Positions 1 through 10,904 of a stretch of 64,000 nt of DNA are shown here, in pieces; position 1 is the first letter of the stretch; each line of letters opens with the position of its first letter. The position numbers and the translations under genes are program-made. A model generated the notes under the pieces. The model was given only the letters and a program-made list of their open reading frames with translations. It did no database searches and had not been told where the DNA came from. The DNA is taken from the NCBI GenBank assembly GCA_027405735.1, contig JAPEHQ010000001.1, forward strand, positions 1,302,001 through 1,366,000, read 5' to 3'. The DNA is from Mucor racemosus. Taxonomy: Eukaryota; Mucoromycota; Mucoromycetes; Mucorales; Mucoraceae.

Positions 1-95
1 ATAATAAATCAGAGCCATAACAATCATTATTTAAACCTTTGTGAATAATTGTTATGACTTTAATAGTTATTTTTATTATAAAATCATTTTACTGA

Positions 96-401
96 TACCC
101 AAAGTATCATTGCGAATGCAATTGGATCAAAATGTACTGTGGTGCTGCCAAGAGGAAAGCTCGTTTGCGATGTGACTATACATTCAAGTCTCTGGAGAAA
201 AACATCCATTCTTTTCTGGATACCTCTGGTAACCTGACTCAAATCAGACATTATTTCAGAAGGTCGATGGACTACATCGAAGCGTATAGCAAATGTAGAG
301 AAGTTGTCCAAGAAGTTAAGAAATTTGTTGAAAAAAATATTTATCTCATAGAAAATTTAGAATTCCTAACGATTTGTTATAAAAATAAAATGTTTGTTTA
401 A
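96..401 (+). pseudogene. 3' remnant of a fungal DDE transposase
   Basis: An open frame runs from just after a stop at 93-95 to a stop at 399-401. It begins YPKYHCECNWIKMYCGAAKR and continues with SLEKNIHSFLDT and IRHYFRRSMDYIEAY. This resembles the C-terminal end of a DDE-type transposase-like family common in fungal genomes, whose usual motif is close to YPKFHCELNFIE-WGAAKR followed by a leucine/aspartate helix and an RRFMDAY-like segment. The N-terminal catalytic part is missing here and the Asn-Phe-Ile-Glu motif has decayed to NWIK, so this is a fragment and not an active gene. Recognition is from memory of the family pattern. Confidence 0.6.
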
Positions 402-901
402 ACTTATTATACTTCTCAATCTCTCAAATAACAAATGAGCTACATTACCTGCCATGAGATGCCTCCAAAAAAAAATACATATTCAAATAGCGGAGTTCCA
501 AAATAAATAAAAATTGAAACAAAATCAAAGTTTACACAGATTTAAAGCTGGTGGCACGTTATATTGAAGTTGCACTATCAATATAAATAAGATTCAAGCA
601 TATAAAAACTACCCCTTAAAAATCAAGGTTACATAAAATAAATATAACTATAATAAACAATTAAACAACCATTTTCCAAAAGGTCGATATTGTCACACTT
701 GACATCAATCTCTTATAATCAATTCCCCGCATGATTTACCTACTAAAGTATTAAATCAATAACAATGTACTTAATACTAGAAGATTACTGAATATAAATC
801 CATTTAAGTCTGATGATACAGTATCCAAGTTCACCAAATCACTATAAATACCCTCATACTTTTTCAATTATTTTAAATCTTCAGAAATCTGTTGTAATAA
901 A
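402..901. repeat. Repeat segment S, copy A
   Basis: Bases from about 545 to 901 match 13,335-13,667 in the same orientation at high identity, including the shared stretch around TATTGAAGTTGCACTATC. The match resumes after the LTR-like insertion at 1425-1503. No gene is visible. Confidence 0.75.
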
Positions 902-1424
902 TGTTTAGGATAGACTAGATTAACGAGCACTAGGGATTACATAATGAAAATAGGAGTGATGGTATCATTCACTTTTAGAGTTATAAATGGATTTTCCAGA
1001 CTTGGTCATAGATGGGGGGAGATACTGTATGATGAATGATGCTGTAAACTTTATTTCAACATTGGGAATAGGTATAAGTGGTTTTGTGTCAATTAATCCA
1101 AGGGTTAGTATATTCTTCAAGAATCAGTCAACTAGGAATAGGTATGGGACACTTTACATACGCTGATTCATGAGTAGAAGAATCTTTAAGCCTATTGTTC
1201 GATCAAGAATATTTTGTATATACTTAACTTTGGATCTCTTGCTTTTACTGGCTCTGGCCAACTTGGATATCCATCCAATATCCGCGCTCCTAAAACATAT
1301 ACTAAATACATGACCCATTATACATTTGATTAGAGCTTATCTTATTTTTTCTTTAAAAAATATACGCAATAAATATATTGAATTCTGATTTTAATTCTTG
1401 GTCTTTATTTCGTATATCTAAACA
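902..1424. mobile_element. Candidate solo LTR (523 bp)
   Basis: The element begins TGTTTAGGATA and ends TATCTAAACA, so it has TG...CA ends with a 7-bp inverted repeat (TGTTTAG/CTAAACA). It is flanked by a 5-bp direct repeat, ATAAA, at 897-901 and 1425-1429. The paralogous repeat at 13,663-13,667 keeps the uninterrupted site, with a single ATAAA followed by the same downstream bases. TG...CA ends, 5-bp target duplication and ~0.5 kb length together fit a solo LTR left by recombination of a retrotransposon. No internal coding region or partner LTR is seen in this window. Confidence 0.7.
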
Positions 1425-1514
1425 ATAAAAACTTTAGCGATTATAATTGTATTTCTACTGCTTTTATTTTTACATTTTTTTTATGTTAGTAAACAACTTC
1501 GTTATTTACTGCAG

Positions 1515-3612
1515 GCCATACGCTTATATCTAAATAAACGGTATCTTGTTTTTATTATGCATTTAAAGACCTGATTCATTACTCATTCTCTTTTAATTGT
1601 ACTCTTTTTTAAGTATTATTTATCAAACCTGAAATATACGATATTGTCATTTATCGTAAGACGGGCTTATGATACGTTTGATACTACTGTAGATAGAACC
1701 AGTTAATTTGATTTATCTGATTTGAATGCAAATACCGAGGAACCATTTGTAAGTACTTAAGATGGTTCTGGTAAAGCATTGAATAAATTGGCTTGGGACA
1801 AAGAGGGTAAAAGGTGGCAATAGGTTCCAGTGATGGCCATGTTTATATTTATGATTATGATATTGGAGAGGTAGGTCTAAAACTTAATGTAAATTACTTC
1901 TAGCTCAATAATTATAAAGTAAGACTATATTATCATCAAATAAACTACCACACAATATTAACATGTATAATGATTTACATTAATAAGCTTGAATCAAGTG
2001 AGTACATCATCGTAAATTCTTAAAAAAGTTCTCAAGTATTATAAAATTTCTTATTTTTAAGACTTACAAGGCTTATGAGCGGAATATCAATTTAGAAAAT
2101 TATTTTTGTCCAGATCATCAATTTTGACATTTTTTAATTTTTTTTTTTTGGTTTTGCAAATCCAGAGTTAATTATACTATCAATTATCAAATCAAAAAAT
2201 ATACACATATGCAGAATTTAGCGCTCTATTTGCTCAATAAAAAATAATAAATATTTTTATCGCAAAATATAACATGAAAATCCTTTAATCAAAAAACCGT
2301 TTTTGGGCCAAAAATGCTAAGTTTCATTACTTAACATCTAATATTAAGCTTTTATAAAATGTGTATTAGTCATGGCTACAATTTCCTCTCACATTGTAGT
2401 ATATTTAAACGTTGATTTTGGTATCAAAATTTGATTTTCCTGTTTTTTGATCAAAATCATGAGTGTTGGTAAGGATAAAATGAGTCCCAAAAATGTCCGC
2501 CACAAAAACTGAATTTTCAGACCGTATGTGTTTAAATATAAGAAAAGTTATAAAAAAAACGCCTTTTTATTTAAAATTTAGATATACTACTGTATATACT
2601 ATAGTATGAGATGCTTGGACGTTCAATCTTGCTATGCTCAATTATGGCGTCGCTGTACGGGTTCGCTTTTGCAACTTTTTAATGAATGTATGATAGGTAT
2701 AACAGACGGTTTTTCTGGTAGAAAAATGTATGTTTCTATAATAACAGATATTGCCTATTTTATTTAGATCATGGTTGTTGGTTGATGCGCTGCAATGCTG
2801 CTTTTACATTGGTTAAAATGAGCAATTTAGCAGGGTTTTAATTGTGCGAAATAATGTAAAGCCTTGAAAACCCTTTTCTACGTGTGCTTCTCTCTTTTAG
2901 TTTTCATATTCCAAGGATTTATTCACCGTTTGATAAAGCATATCAGACTATCACGCTGGTATTCCTTTCTTTTATCTGAATGCGCATGCTAACATAAGGG
3001 ACTAATGTTTTTAATATAAGTAGCAGCCTATATTAGAGACTGATATTTTCATTTAACCACATTCCAAGATTAAATCTCTTTATTTATTATTGTATTGTTG
3101 GACGTAGTTCTTGATTACCGGATCAAAACGAAGGCAATGATATTTATATCTACTCAATGAAAAGCTAGAACTGGCTACAAACCCACGAAATGTTCCAGAA
3201 AAGTGATGAAATTTCAAATGATTTAGAAACACAAAAAAAAAAACTAATATATTGCCTAACAAACATAGCCTTGATCGCAGCTACTGTATGATTAAAAACA
3301 AATCTTTTTACAGCGGACAATCGTAAACTAAAATAGTAAGTTTAAAGAAGGCTAATCTTTTCAAATTTTATGTGTGATAAGTGATAAAGTAACATCTATA
3401 ATCTTAGATTTGGCTTCCATATAAATTTAAGCAGTAAGTGCTATTCAGATTTATAATCAAGCAAAACCCATTGTTGCTGTAGACATTATAGCTATAAGCA
3501 TATCTACAAATGATGATAATCGTAAATATATTGGCTCTTGCATGTATTATTGCTCTACACCAACAATGTATTGTTGAGTTGTATTATTGTCTATAATCTA
3601 TATTAATAAAAG
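1515..3612 (+). repeat. Dispersed repeat R1, copy A
   Basis: This ~2 kb block matches 10,690-13,016 in the same orientation at roughly 90 percent by eye. Its 2,880-3,290 part also matches, inverted, the right edge of the window (63,600-64,000). The leading 1,515-1,630 part also resembles 48,990-49,110. It carries a decayed WD40 gene fragment (listed separately) and no intact ORF. Confidence 0.85.
1668..1872 (+). pseudogene. Captured dynein-intermediate-chain-like WD40 fragment, copy A
   Basis: Conceptual frames read FDTTVDRTS-stop-FDLSDLNANTEEPF and then DGSGKALNKLAWDKEGK before a frameshift. This is the pattern of a WD40 repeat in the C-terminal half of cytoplasmic dynein intermediate chain (DLxDLN-TE-P, then ALNK-W-EG, then SDGH-Y-YDIGE). 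Two stops and a frameshift make it non-functional. The better preserved copy is at 10,693-10,904. Confidence 0.6.
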
Positions 3613-4483
3613 CAAATGTAATTTAAAAACCCATTCCAGTAAAAAATGCAATGAAATTTTGAGAATGGCACAATGCCCATGTACCAAAAACCAATTTGTG
3701 CCCATACGATTAGCTAATTTTGCTCATGGTCAGATTTTGTTATTATGCTGCACAAATAGGGATAATGATATGCTTATGAGAGATTCGACTATTATGCACA
3801 TATGGGATGAATGTCATCATCCACACGGTCAGAATCTATAATCCTACACATACAGGCTTCATGTTCAGTTTGTATGCAGTTTCTTTTGTTGTGCCCATGT
3901 GCATCTTGCTATCTTTTTAACCATATTCAGTGGACACAACAGCTCAGGTCATAGTGTGCAGCCCACCTGGGCACAACAAAATCATCTTGTGCAGCACAAG
4001 TCGGCCATAGTGTATCACTATAATAACGTAAAAATAATTGGCCATATTCATGAATACAGATTATAAGATATTACATTTTGTTAAAAAAATCATGAAAAAA
4101 CCCCTATATGTATATAACAAAAAAAGAATATGATCTAAATCTTTTTTCTAGGAACAGATACAATATATGCAGCAAATAAACGTTGTGGGGGAGAGAAATG
4201 GTGTATATTATGGATTTAAAAACAACATTTTTACTATTAAAAATAAAATAAAAAAATATTATGTCAGAGAGAAACATTGAACTTATTTTCATTTTGAATG
4301 CAATTTCTCAATTTGAAGCTGGTCATTTCTGCATCATTATTCAAATTAGTGTTAGCTTGTCTTGTAGTTTATCAAGCTACTATTACTAGATTAATGAATA
4401 TTGTCAAAAACTGGCTACAAGATGAAAAACGCAAAAGCCTGGAAAACTTGGTTGGAGCTTAACCATTCTGCTAAAGTTCAAAT
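3613..4483. other. Intergenic stretch without a supported gene
   Basis: A short ORF at 3587-3841 has no recognisable motif. A perfect 14-bp inverted repeat, TTTTGTTGTGCCCA at 3884-3897 and its complement at 3968-3981, encloses 70 bases and could form a hairpin or mark a decayed element. Confidence 0.5.
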
Positions 4484-4858
4484 GTTGCGTCCACAAGTCT
4501 GCTGTGTACATTTCTTGGTTAAGATTAATGACACAGCAGTTTTATATAACAAGTTCTACATTGCTGTATATTATGTTATGAAGCTCAGCTTATACTGTAC
4601 GTATTGAGGAATGTGGAACTAGTGTGTGTCACGTAGACTTGATTGGATATATGTATGTAAATAGACTCATTTGTCATTTTAGATTAGTCATATAACATAT
4701 AATTAGAGAATGTGAATACAAAAGAAGATGCTTCGACCTTATAATAAAGTTCTTTAGTTTTAATGTGCTCTTTGATTTTATGAAAGTTTTCCTTTATTTT
4801 TATTAAATTATTTAGTACGTGTTTTAGCTTTGAGATTGACATAATCTCCTGGCATAAC
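4484..4858 (-). mobile_element. Short non-autonomous element, copy 1 (MITE-like)
   Basis: This 375-bp segment is the inverted counterpart of 12,260-12,605. Its ends are GTTGCGTCCACA and TCCTGGCATAAC, giving only a weak terminal inverted repeat. Both copies keep a readable frame containing SISKLK and TKELYYK on the corresponding strand, but it is too short and unrecognised to call a gene. Its insertion is best seen in copy 2, where a 7-bp target repeat flanks it. Confidence 0.55.
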
Positions 4859-5744
4859 ATCAAAGGGCTTTCGGATATATATATACTGTTTATAAATAGT
4901 TTTCTTGTATATATATATATATATATAACAATCAAGCAAATTTACGTAATTCTGTTTTTGTTAAAACTTTGCGGGTTTATAAAAAAATACATCAATACAT
5001 TTATATTTTGTGCAATATACGTTTTTTTAATACTGTCAATGGTTTTACAAATGCTTAGTTGTATTAATTCAATAATTTGTATCCGAATAAGAAATAGATT
5101 CATAAAACAATAGATTTCAGTCTTAGAATTTTTATTATGTAATATAAAGAACCGAAGAAAAAACAAATAAAATAAAAAATTATGGGCCGAAATTATAAAC
5201 GATGAAATGCTCTAAGATGAAGGAAAAGTGAATTGTAATATAATTGGTTTAATGGAGTAGATAGTTAGCCGTTCAAAAGAACGTTTCCAGCAACACCACG
5301 TGGAGGTCTATCTACATGTTGCCATTTGACTTTATAGCTTGTATACCACCATACTATAAAGTGATACCAAAATCAAGCAGATGCTATGAAAACAGTACGA
5401 CTCCGATTGCCATAAAGGGCTATAGTTTCCAGCCGGTTACCGTGAAAGAAGACTATAAGACCCTAAAAGGGGGAGAGGTCGCAAGTCCATAAATGGAGAG
5501 CAACCAGGTTAAATTGACCCAGAATTACCGATTGTACAAAGACAAACAACTGAGTATAGTAACCAAATTTACTAAGATAGCATCAAAACAGATACCATCC
5601 CAATAAAGGTGGTAAAAATTATCGATTTTTTTCGATCAAATCATTTGATTCTTAAACCCGCATAGGGTGAATCAAGAATCAGATAACAAAAAAAATGCTT
5701 TAATTTCTGAAGGAAATATAGTAACTAAGATAAAATCAAAGAAA
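4859..5744. other. Intergenic, with (TA)10 microsatellite
   Basis: A TA dinucleotide run lies at 4908-4927. The rest is AT-rich sequence without a supported gene. The sequence around 5650 (a CTTAAACCCG-like core) is a diverged relative of the 91-bp tandem unit farther right. Confidence 0.6.
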
Positions 5745-8195
5745 CAAAACCAGAGAGACAAGACCAGAGAAACAAGACCAAAGAGACAAGACCAAAGACA
5801 TTAGATCGGAAGCGTCATATCAAAAGAAACCTTCAAAATTATGTATGAAAGGAAAGAGCTTGCGATGAAATAGATATAAAAGTGATACCAATAGAGATTA
5901 GATGTTGACAATACTTTTTAAGTTTTCAATAATATACCTTTTCCATAAGTTGACGCCACAAGTTAAAGAAATAAGACGAGAAACGAGAAGCACACGAATT
6001 GGGACCAGATGAGCATTAATTGAGACTTGGTAAACATGAAGTAAGACCAGATGAGCATACATTTAGAGTGGATGAGAATAAATTAATACCAAGTGAGGAT
6101 AAATGGAGAACAGAGGAGCATACCTTTACGCCAAAAGAGCATAAATTGAGACCAGTTAAAGATAATATAAGACCATATAAACATGCATTTAGACCACATC
6201 AGGATAACTTGAAAACAGATGCGTATAAATTGAGACCAGATACAAATGAATGGAGATCAAACCAGAATAAGTTGAATCCTGGTAGAAATAAATTGAGAAC
6301 AGACTTGAATGAACCAAAATTAACTGTGAATAAATAGAAATCAGATGAGCAAGAATTAAAATAGACCAGATGTAAACCACTTGAGACCAGAGAAAAATTA
6401 ATGGAGCTGAGACGAGCATGACTGGAGAGCAGATAAACATGAATGGAGACCAGACGAGCAAAAATAAAGACGAGATAAGAATAAAATGAGATTAGATACT
6501 GATGAAATGGGACCAGAAGTGCATAAATACAGACCAGATGTGCATGAAAATAAAGACTATATGTTGACAAAGGCAGAACGGATGTGCATGAAGTGGGACC
6601 AGAACTGCATAAATAAAAACCAGCTATTGATAAACCTATACCATATGAACATAAATTGAGACGAACTGTGCATAAATGAAAACCAGATGTTAAAAAACAA
6701 TACCAGATGTGCATACATTGAAACCAGGTAAGCATGTAATGAGATTAGATGAAGATAAATTGTGACCAGAAAGACGAGATGCTGATAATATGATACAAAA
6801 TGCGCATTAATTCAAATGAGGAGCGCATAAAAGAAAACCAAATGTGCATAAATTGAAACCAGATAATGTTGGAACCAGACCAGAAGTGTGTTGATTGATA
6901 CTAAATAAGCATAAATTAATACCGAAAGTGGATTGATTGAGACGAGGAATAAACATACATTGACACAAAAAGCGGATGAATAAAGACCCTATATCTCTAA
7001 AACCAGACCATATAGACATAAATTCCCACAAGCAGCGTATAAATGAAGACTACATGTCAATAAAAAGATATCAGAAATGCATGAATAAAGATCAGATGTT
7101 GATGAGACTATACCAGATAAACATAGGTTGAAACTAAAAAAAAATGCGTGAATAAAAGCCTAATGTTCTAGAACAATACCAGGTGTGGTGTATGAATCTA
7201 AACCAGATAACTATAAATTGAAAACAGATAAGCATTAAATTGAAACCAAATAAACATGAGTTAAAACCAGATAAGCACGAGTTGAAACCAGAAGACCATG
7301 CATTGAGACCAGAAGAGCATGAGATGAGACTAGGAGAGCATGAGATGATACCAGATAAACATGGATTAAAACCAGAAATGCTTGAAAAAGGACCAAACGT
7401 TGATAAACCGAGACTGAAAGTACATGAATGGAGATCTGATGAGCATGAAATGAGACCATATAAACCTGAGTTGAGACCAGACGTGAATTAATCGAAACCC
7501 GATATTGCTTAAATGATATACGATATCTAGAATACTACCAGATATGGTGAAGGAACGAGACCAGATATACACAAAAAGGGACCACGCAAATAAAACGTTT
7601 AAGGTCGTGGAAATGGAGAACCAAGCATCATACTGTATAAGACAAGCAGAAACCAGATAGATAGTGTACGACGCAAATAAAACCAAATAGAGTAAACCAG
7701 AACTTGATACAGAATATGAAGAACCAGGTGCTGACTGAAACGGACGAGGTGAATGAACATAGAGAGACGTCAGCATTAAAACCAAGAAATGAGATAGCAT
7801 ATATAGAGAAAAAACCAGATACCAGAAAAGCCATAGTAAGAGAGACAGATAGAATAAAAGGAAAGGCAAACCTAAATAAAAAGCCAATGTCAACATAAAT
7901 TTACCAGGTATTAAAAGAGGAGGACCAAATATTACAGAAAGAGACCAGATTTGCATACGATAGACCAAATTTCTCAGTAACGATAACAGATGTTGCAGAA
8001 ACGAGACCACATACAGTATATCAAAAAAGGTGTTAGATCTTTGAAAAGAGAGGCAGATGTTGGAGAGAAACGATTAAATATATCTAAAAAAAATTAGATT
8101 ACGACGAAAGTAGAATATACTACGTTTTAGAAACGTACCAGAAAGGTCAGACCTTGCAGAAAAGAGACCAGATGCTAAAGAAAAGAGACAGGTTA
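5745..8195 (+). repeat. Degenerate 21-bp minisatellite array
   Basis: The motif ATAAATTGAGACCAGATGAGC and variants recur about every 21 bases through roughly 2.4 kb, so each unit is seven codons. Where the frame stays open (6020-6337 and 7240-7491) the translation is a repeated heptapeptide close to RPDEHKL or KPDKHEL. Between these, stops and indels break the frame. The left edge (5,745-5,800) has a related shorter AGACAAGACCAAAG repeat. No start context, introns or flanking domain were found, so I call it a tandem repeat and not a gene. Confidence 0.85.
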
Positions 8196-8199
8196 TAGC

Positions 8200-8655
8200 A
8201 AAATTGAGCCATCAGCTATTAATTCCAGTTATTTTGACTCTTAAACCCTGACCAAGGGTGTGCCAAAATGAGATAGCCAATAGCTGATAGCTCAATAGCT
8301 ACCAACTGTTAGCTTAAATTATTTCGACTCTTAAACCCTGGCCAAGGGTGTGCCAAAATGAGATATGCAATAGCTGATAGCTCAATAGTTACCAACTGTT
8401 AGCTCAAATCATCTCGACTCTGAAACCCTGGTCAAGGGTGTGCCAAAAATCAGATAACCAATAGCTGATAGCTCAATAATAGCTACCAACTGTTAGCTCA
8501 AATCATTTCGACTCTTAAACCCTGGTCAAGGGTGTGCCAAAATGAGATAGGCAATAGCTGATAGCTCAATAGTTACCAACTGTTAGATCAAATCATTTCG
8601 ACTCTTAAACCCTGGTCAAGGGTGTGCCAAAAATCAGATAACAAACAGCTGATAA
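8200..8655. repeat. ~91-bp tandem repeat, five units
   Basis: The core CTTAAACCCTGGTCAAGGG followed by TGTGCCAAAA occurs near 8236, 8327, 8415, 8508 and 8599, giving a period of 88-93 bases. Between cores lies a segment rich in AATAGCTGATAGCT and ACCAACTGTTAGCT with local self-complementarity. The units are well conserved, suggesting recent expansion. Confidence 0.85.
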
Positions 8656-9517
8656 CCGCAGGTAAATAATCAAAAGAACCAAACGCAGATAGAATAAACC
8701 CTGTACCAGGATGAGCTAAAAGAAAGTTAAACAAGAGCAGCTTCCTTGTTTTTCTTTTACTCAAACCTAAAATACTAGGAAAGTTTATGATAGAAGCTTC
8801 GTTAAAATTTCACGCACGAGGCGTTACTTTAACGTCGAAACTCCCACCTAACCTTCAGCAGCTACGTATGAAACTTCATCTTGCGAAATACTATAGTAGA
8901 CCTTAGCCAACGGATAAGGCACGTACATGATAGACTCGTGATTCCACCAAACCATAAGGTTTTGCTTCCTCAAACCTACCTGATTGTTAAAAAAAACAAC
9001 AAAACAGGGGGCCTTCGTGTTTTTGAATAAACCCTAAAATTTGAATTCCATTGATGACGTCTTTAAAGTTTTGTATAATTTGATTAAAAAGCTGTTTATA
9101 TACTTGAGCCATACTGTAAATACAATCATCTGTGTTACAGAAATCATTGCTTTAGAGAGCAGTATACAATAGCAATTTTATTTCCGGAGAAAAATTAATG
9201 GTCTATAAAAACAAGGTACATCTACGTTCAAAATTTGACTAAATTTGAATCAATATTGGATGAAAAGTTTTGAAAATCATCTGAGAAACATCTGAAATTA
9301 TCCAAGATTTACTTGAAAACAAAAGTCGTATCTTGGCAAATTTTGATCAAAGCAACTTCAAACTCTGCACGAGAATTAGATACGCATCATCTTCCACACA
9401 ATGATGTTGAGTGGCAACTTCTACAACCTACTATGTAATGAGAAAATCATCACCGAAGTGCACCTATAGTTTGCTGCACACTTTTATTGAAAACAATTTA
9501 AATATGGTGTCTATAAA
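8656..9517. other. Repeat-derived intergenic sequence
   Basis: No gene is supported. The part 9,190-9,517 resembles 37,430-37,740 and 62,960-63,060, so it belongs to another dispersed family. Confidence 0.5.
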
Positions 9518-9876
9518 TGAGAGTTATTGGGGAAATAGATCTTATGTTTATAAAGGTAGAAGTAATAAACACTATGAAAAAAAAATATCTTAATTCTTTT
9601 AATTGTGCCACGTTAAGGAAAATAAGAAAATTTTCAGTGCTTATTTTCTTGAATTTCGTCTTAATATGGCATAATTAAAAGAATTGAAAGGTTTTTTCTT
9701 CATAGTGAAAGAGACTAGTACTGATTCAATCACGGAGAACGTAGGGTCTTTATTGCAGAATAAAAAGGGAACCAAGAACTATTAGGTCTCGGTTCCTGAA
9801 GATATTTATACTACAATTTCTATTAAATGACAGTTCTATTAGGAATTGAAACGGAATAAAAGGGCGAAAACAGACA
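9518..9876. mobile_element. LTR-like insertion with nested fold-back element
   Basis: The segment begins TGAGAGTTATTGGGG and ends AAAACAGACA, and is flanked by ATAAA direct repeats at 9513-9517 and 9877-9881. The related repeat around 37,720-37,735 runs straight across this point (CTATGAATACTAATCC), as an empty site would. TG...CA ends and a 5-bp duplication fit a short LTR-type insertion, but the ends share no longer inverted repeat, so the class is uncertain. It contains the fold-back element at 9570-9707. Confidence 0.45.
9570..9707. mobile_element. CACTA-type fold-back MITE (138 bp)
   Basis: The element starts CACTATGAAAAAA and ends TTTTTTCTTCATAGTG; its two halves are complementary over most of their length (for example TTCTTTTAATTGTGCC against GGCATAATTAAAAGAA), so the whole unit folds into one long hairpin. 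It is flanked by AAA at 9567-9569 and 9708-9710. CACTA termini with a 3-bp duplication are the hallmark of the CACTA/EnSpm superfamily. It has no coding capacity and would depend on a transposase elsewhere. Confidence 0.75.
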
Positions 9877-10689
9877 ATAAATACTGATCCAACTAAGCTG
9901 CGACTCTACGTAAACATAGATATAAATATGCATTAAAAGTAGTTCAGATACATTATCAGCTTCTATGGGCCATCGTGCATTCGATAGGTTTGTTGAACAA
10001 CAAGTCGGTTGTCTGCTATTTATGACTCACTACGGTCGAACTATGCTTCCCATGGGCATAATGATCTGCACAAATGGGCCGAATAAAACATTTTGTTCCA
10101 TCATATACATTATAATCAATGCATTTTGATCGAAAGTCCATATCTAACAACAGAAGAATTGGTAAATATAAATGTATAAAGCAAAGCTTACTTTTGAATA
10201 AAAATACTAATTATTTTGATTCACATTGATAGGTTCAAAAAACATAGTTATGTACAATCATTGCTACTAAATTGCATAATTTGATATGCAGACAATTATG
10301 GAAGCATTTATTCTTTTTTTGGCAATGCTACAAATCATCGTTCAATATGACTGAATATTAATGAATCAGAAAAAACACAACTGGTAAAAAACTGACACCC
10401 AATGTACATCGAGGTCAAGATTGATAAAGGGTGGTGTATTCATCAATCGTATCATGGAAATCGCAACATTTTGATGGATAGAAATTACAGAACCAAGATG
10501 TTGTGTTTGCCTCAGAATTTTTAAAAGGGTTTAAAATCATACTTCATCAAACTTACTTATTAGATATTGAGTACTCATCATATGCTATTAGCATCATCTT
10601 GATTCTTATATTATTGCTGTATTATTAAAAATCAAGCTTTTCATAGCTTATAACAATGACGATGGGATATTTCTGATTTTAGATTGACA
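9877..10689. repeat. Repeat segment related to 37.7-37.9 kb
   Basis: Bases 9,880-10,030 match 37,725-37,870 (shared landmarks GATCCAA, GTGCATTCG, CAACAAGTCGG). The remainder to 10,689 shows no gene. Confidence 0.6.
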
Positions 10690-10692
10690 TTC

Positions 10693-10904
10693 ATCATAAG
10701 GCCGGCTGATGATACGTTTGATACTACTGTAGATAGAACTAGTCAATTTGATTTATCTGATTTGAATGCAAATACCGAGGAACCATTTGTAAGTACTTAA
10801 GATGGTTCTGGTAAAGCATTGAATAAATTGGCTTGGGACAAAGAGGGTAAACAGGCGGCAATAAGTTCCAGTGATGGTCATGTTTATGTTTATGATATTG
10901 GAGA
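10693..10904 (+). pseudogene. Captured dynein-intermediate-chain-like WD40 fragment, copy B
   Basis: About 70 codons read IRPADDTFDTTVDRTSQFD, LSDLNANTEEPFVST, one TAA stop (10798-10800), then DGSGKALNKLAWDKEG and SSDGHVYVYDIGE. Dynein intermediate chains carry WD40 repeats in which a DLWDLN-NTE-P strand is followed by ALNK-W-EG-R and SDGH-Y-YD-GE, which this follows closely. The same TAA is present in copy A, so the fragment was dead before the repeat copied itself. The rest of the gene is absent from this window. Confidence 0.65.

Noticed and set aside
6020..7491. Protein-coding gene in the 21-bp repeats
   Set aside because: Open stretches are short, separated by stops and frameshifts, and both strands give repeats; no start region or introns were found.
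6199..8010. Long minus-strand ORFs across the minisatellite (178 and 214 codons)
   Set aside because: They are low-complexity shadows of the tandem repeat (hydrophobic Leu/Ser/Tyr/Val runs).
8200..8655. CRISPR-like array
   Set aside because: Units of ~91 bp are repeated throughout with no unique spacers, and the genome is eukaryotic.
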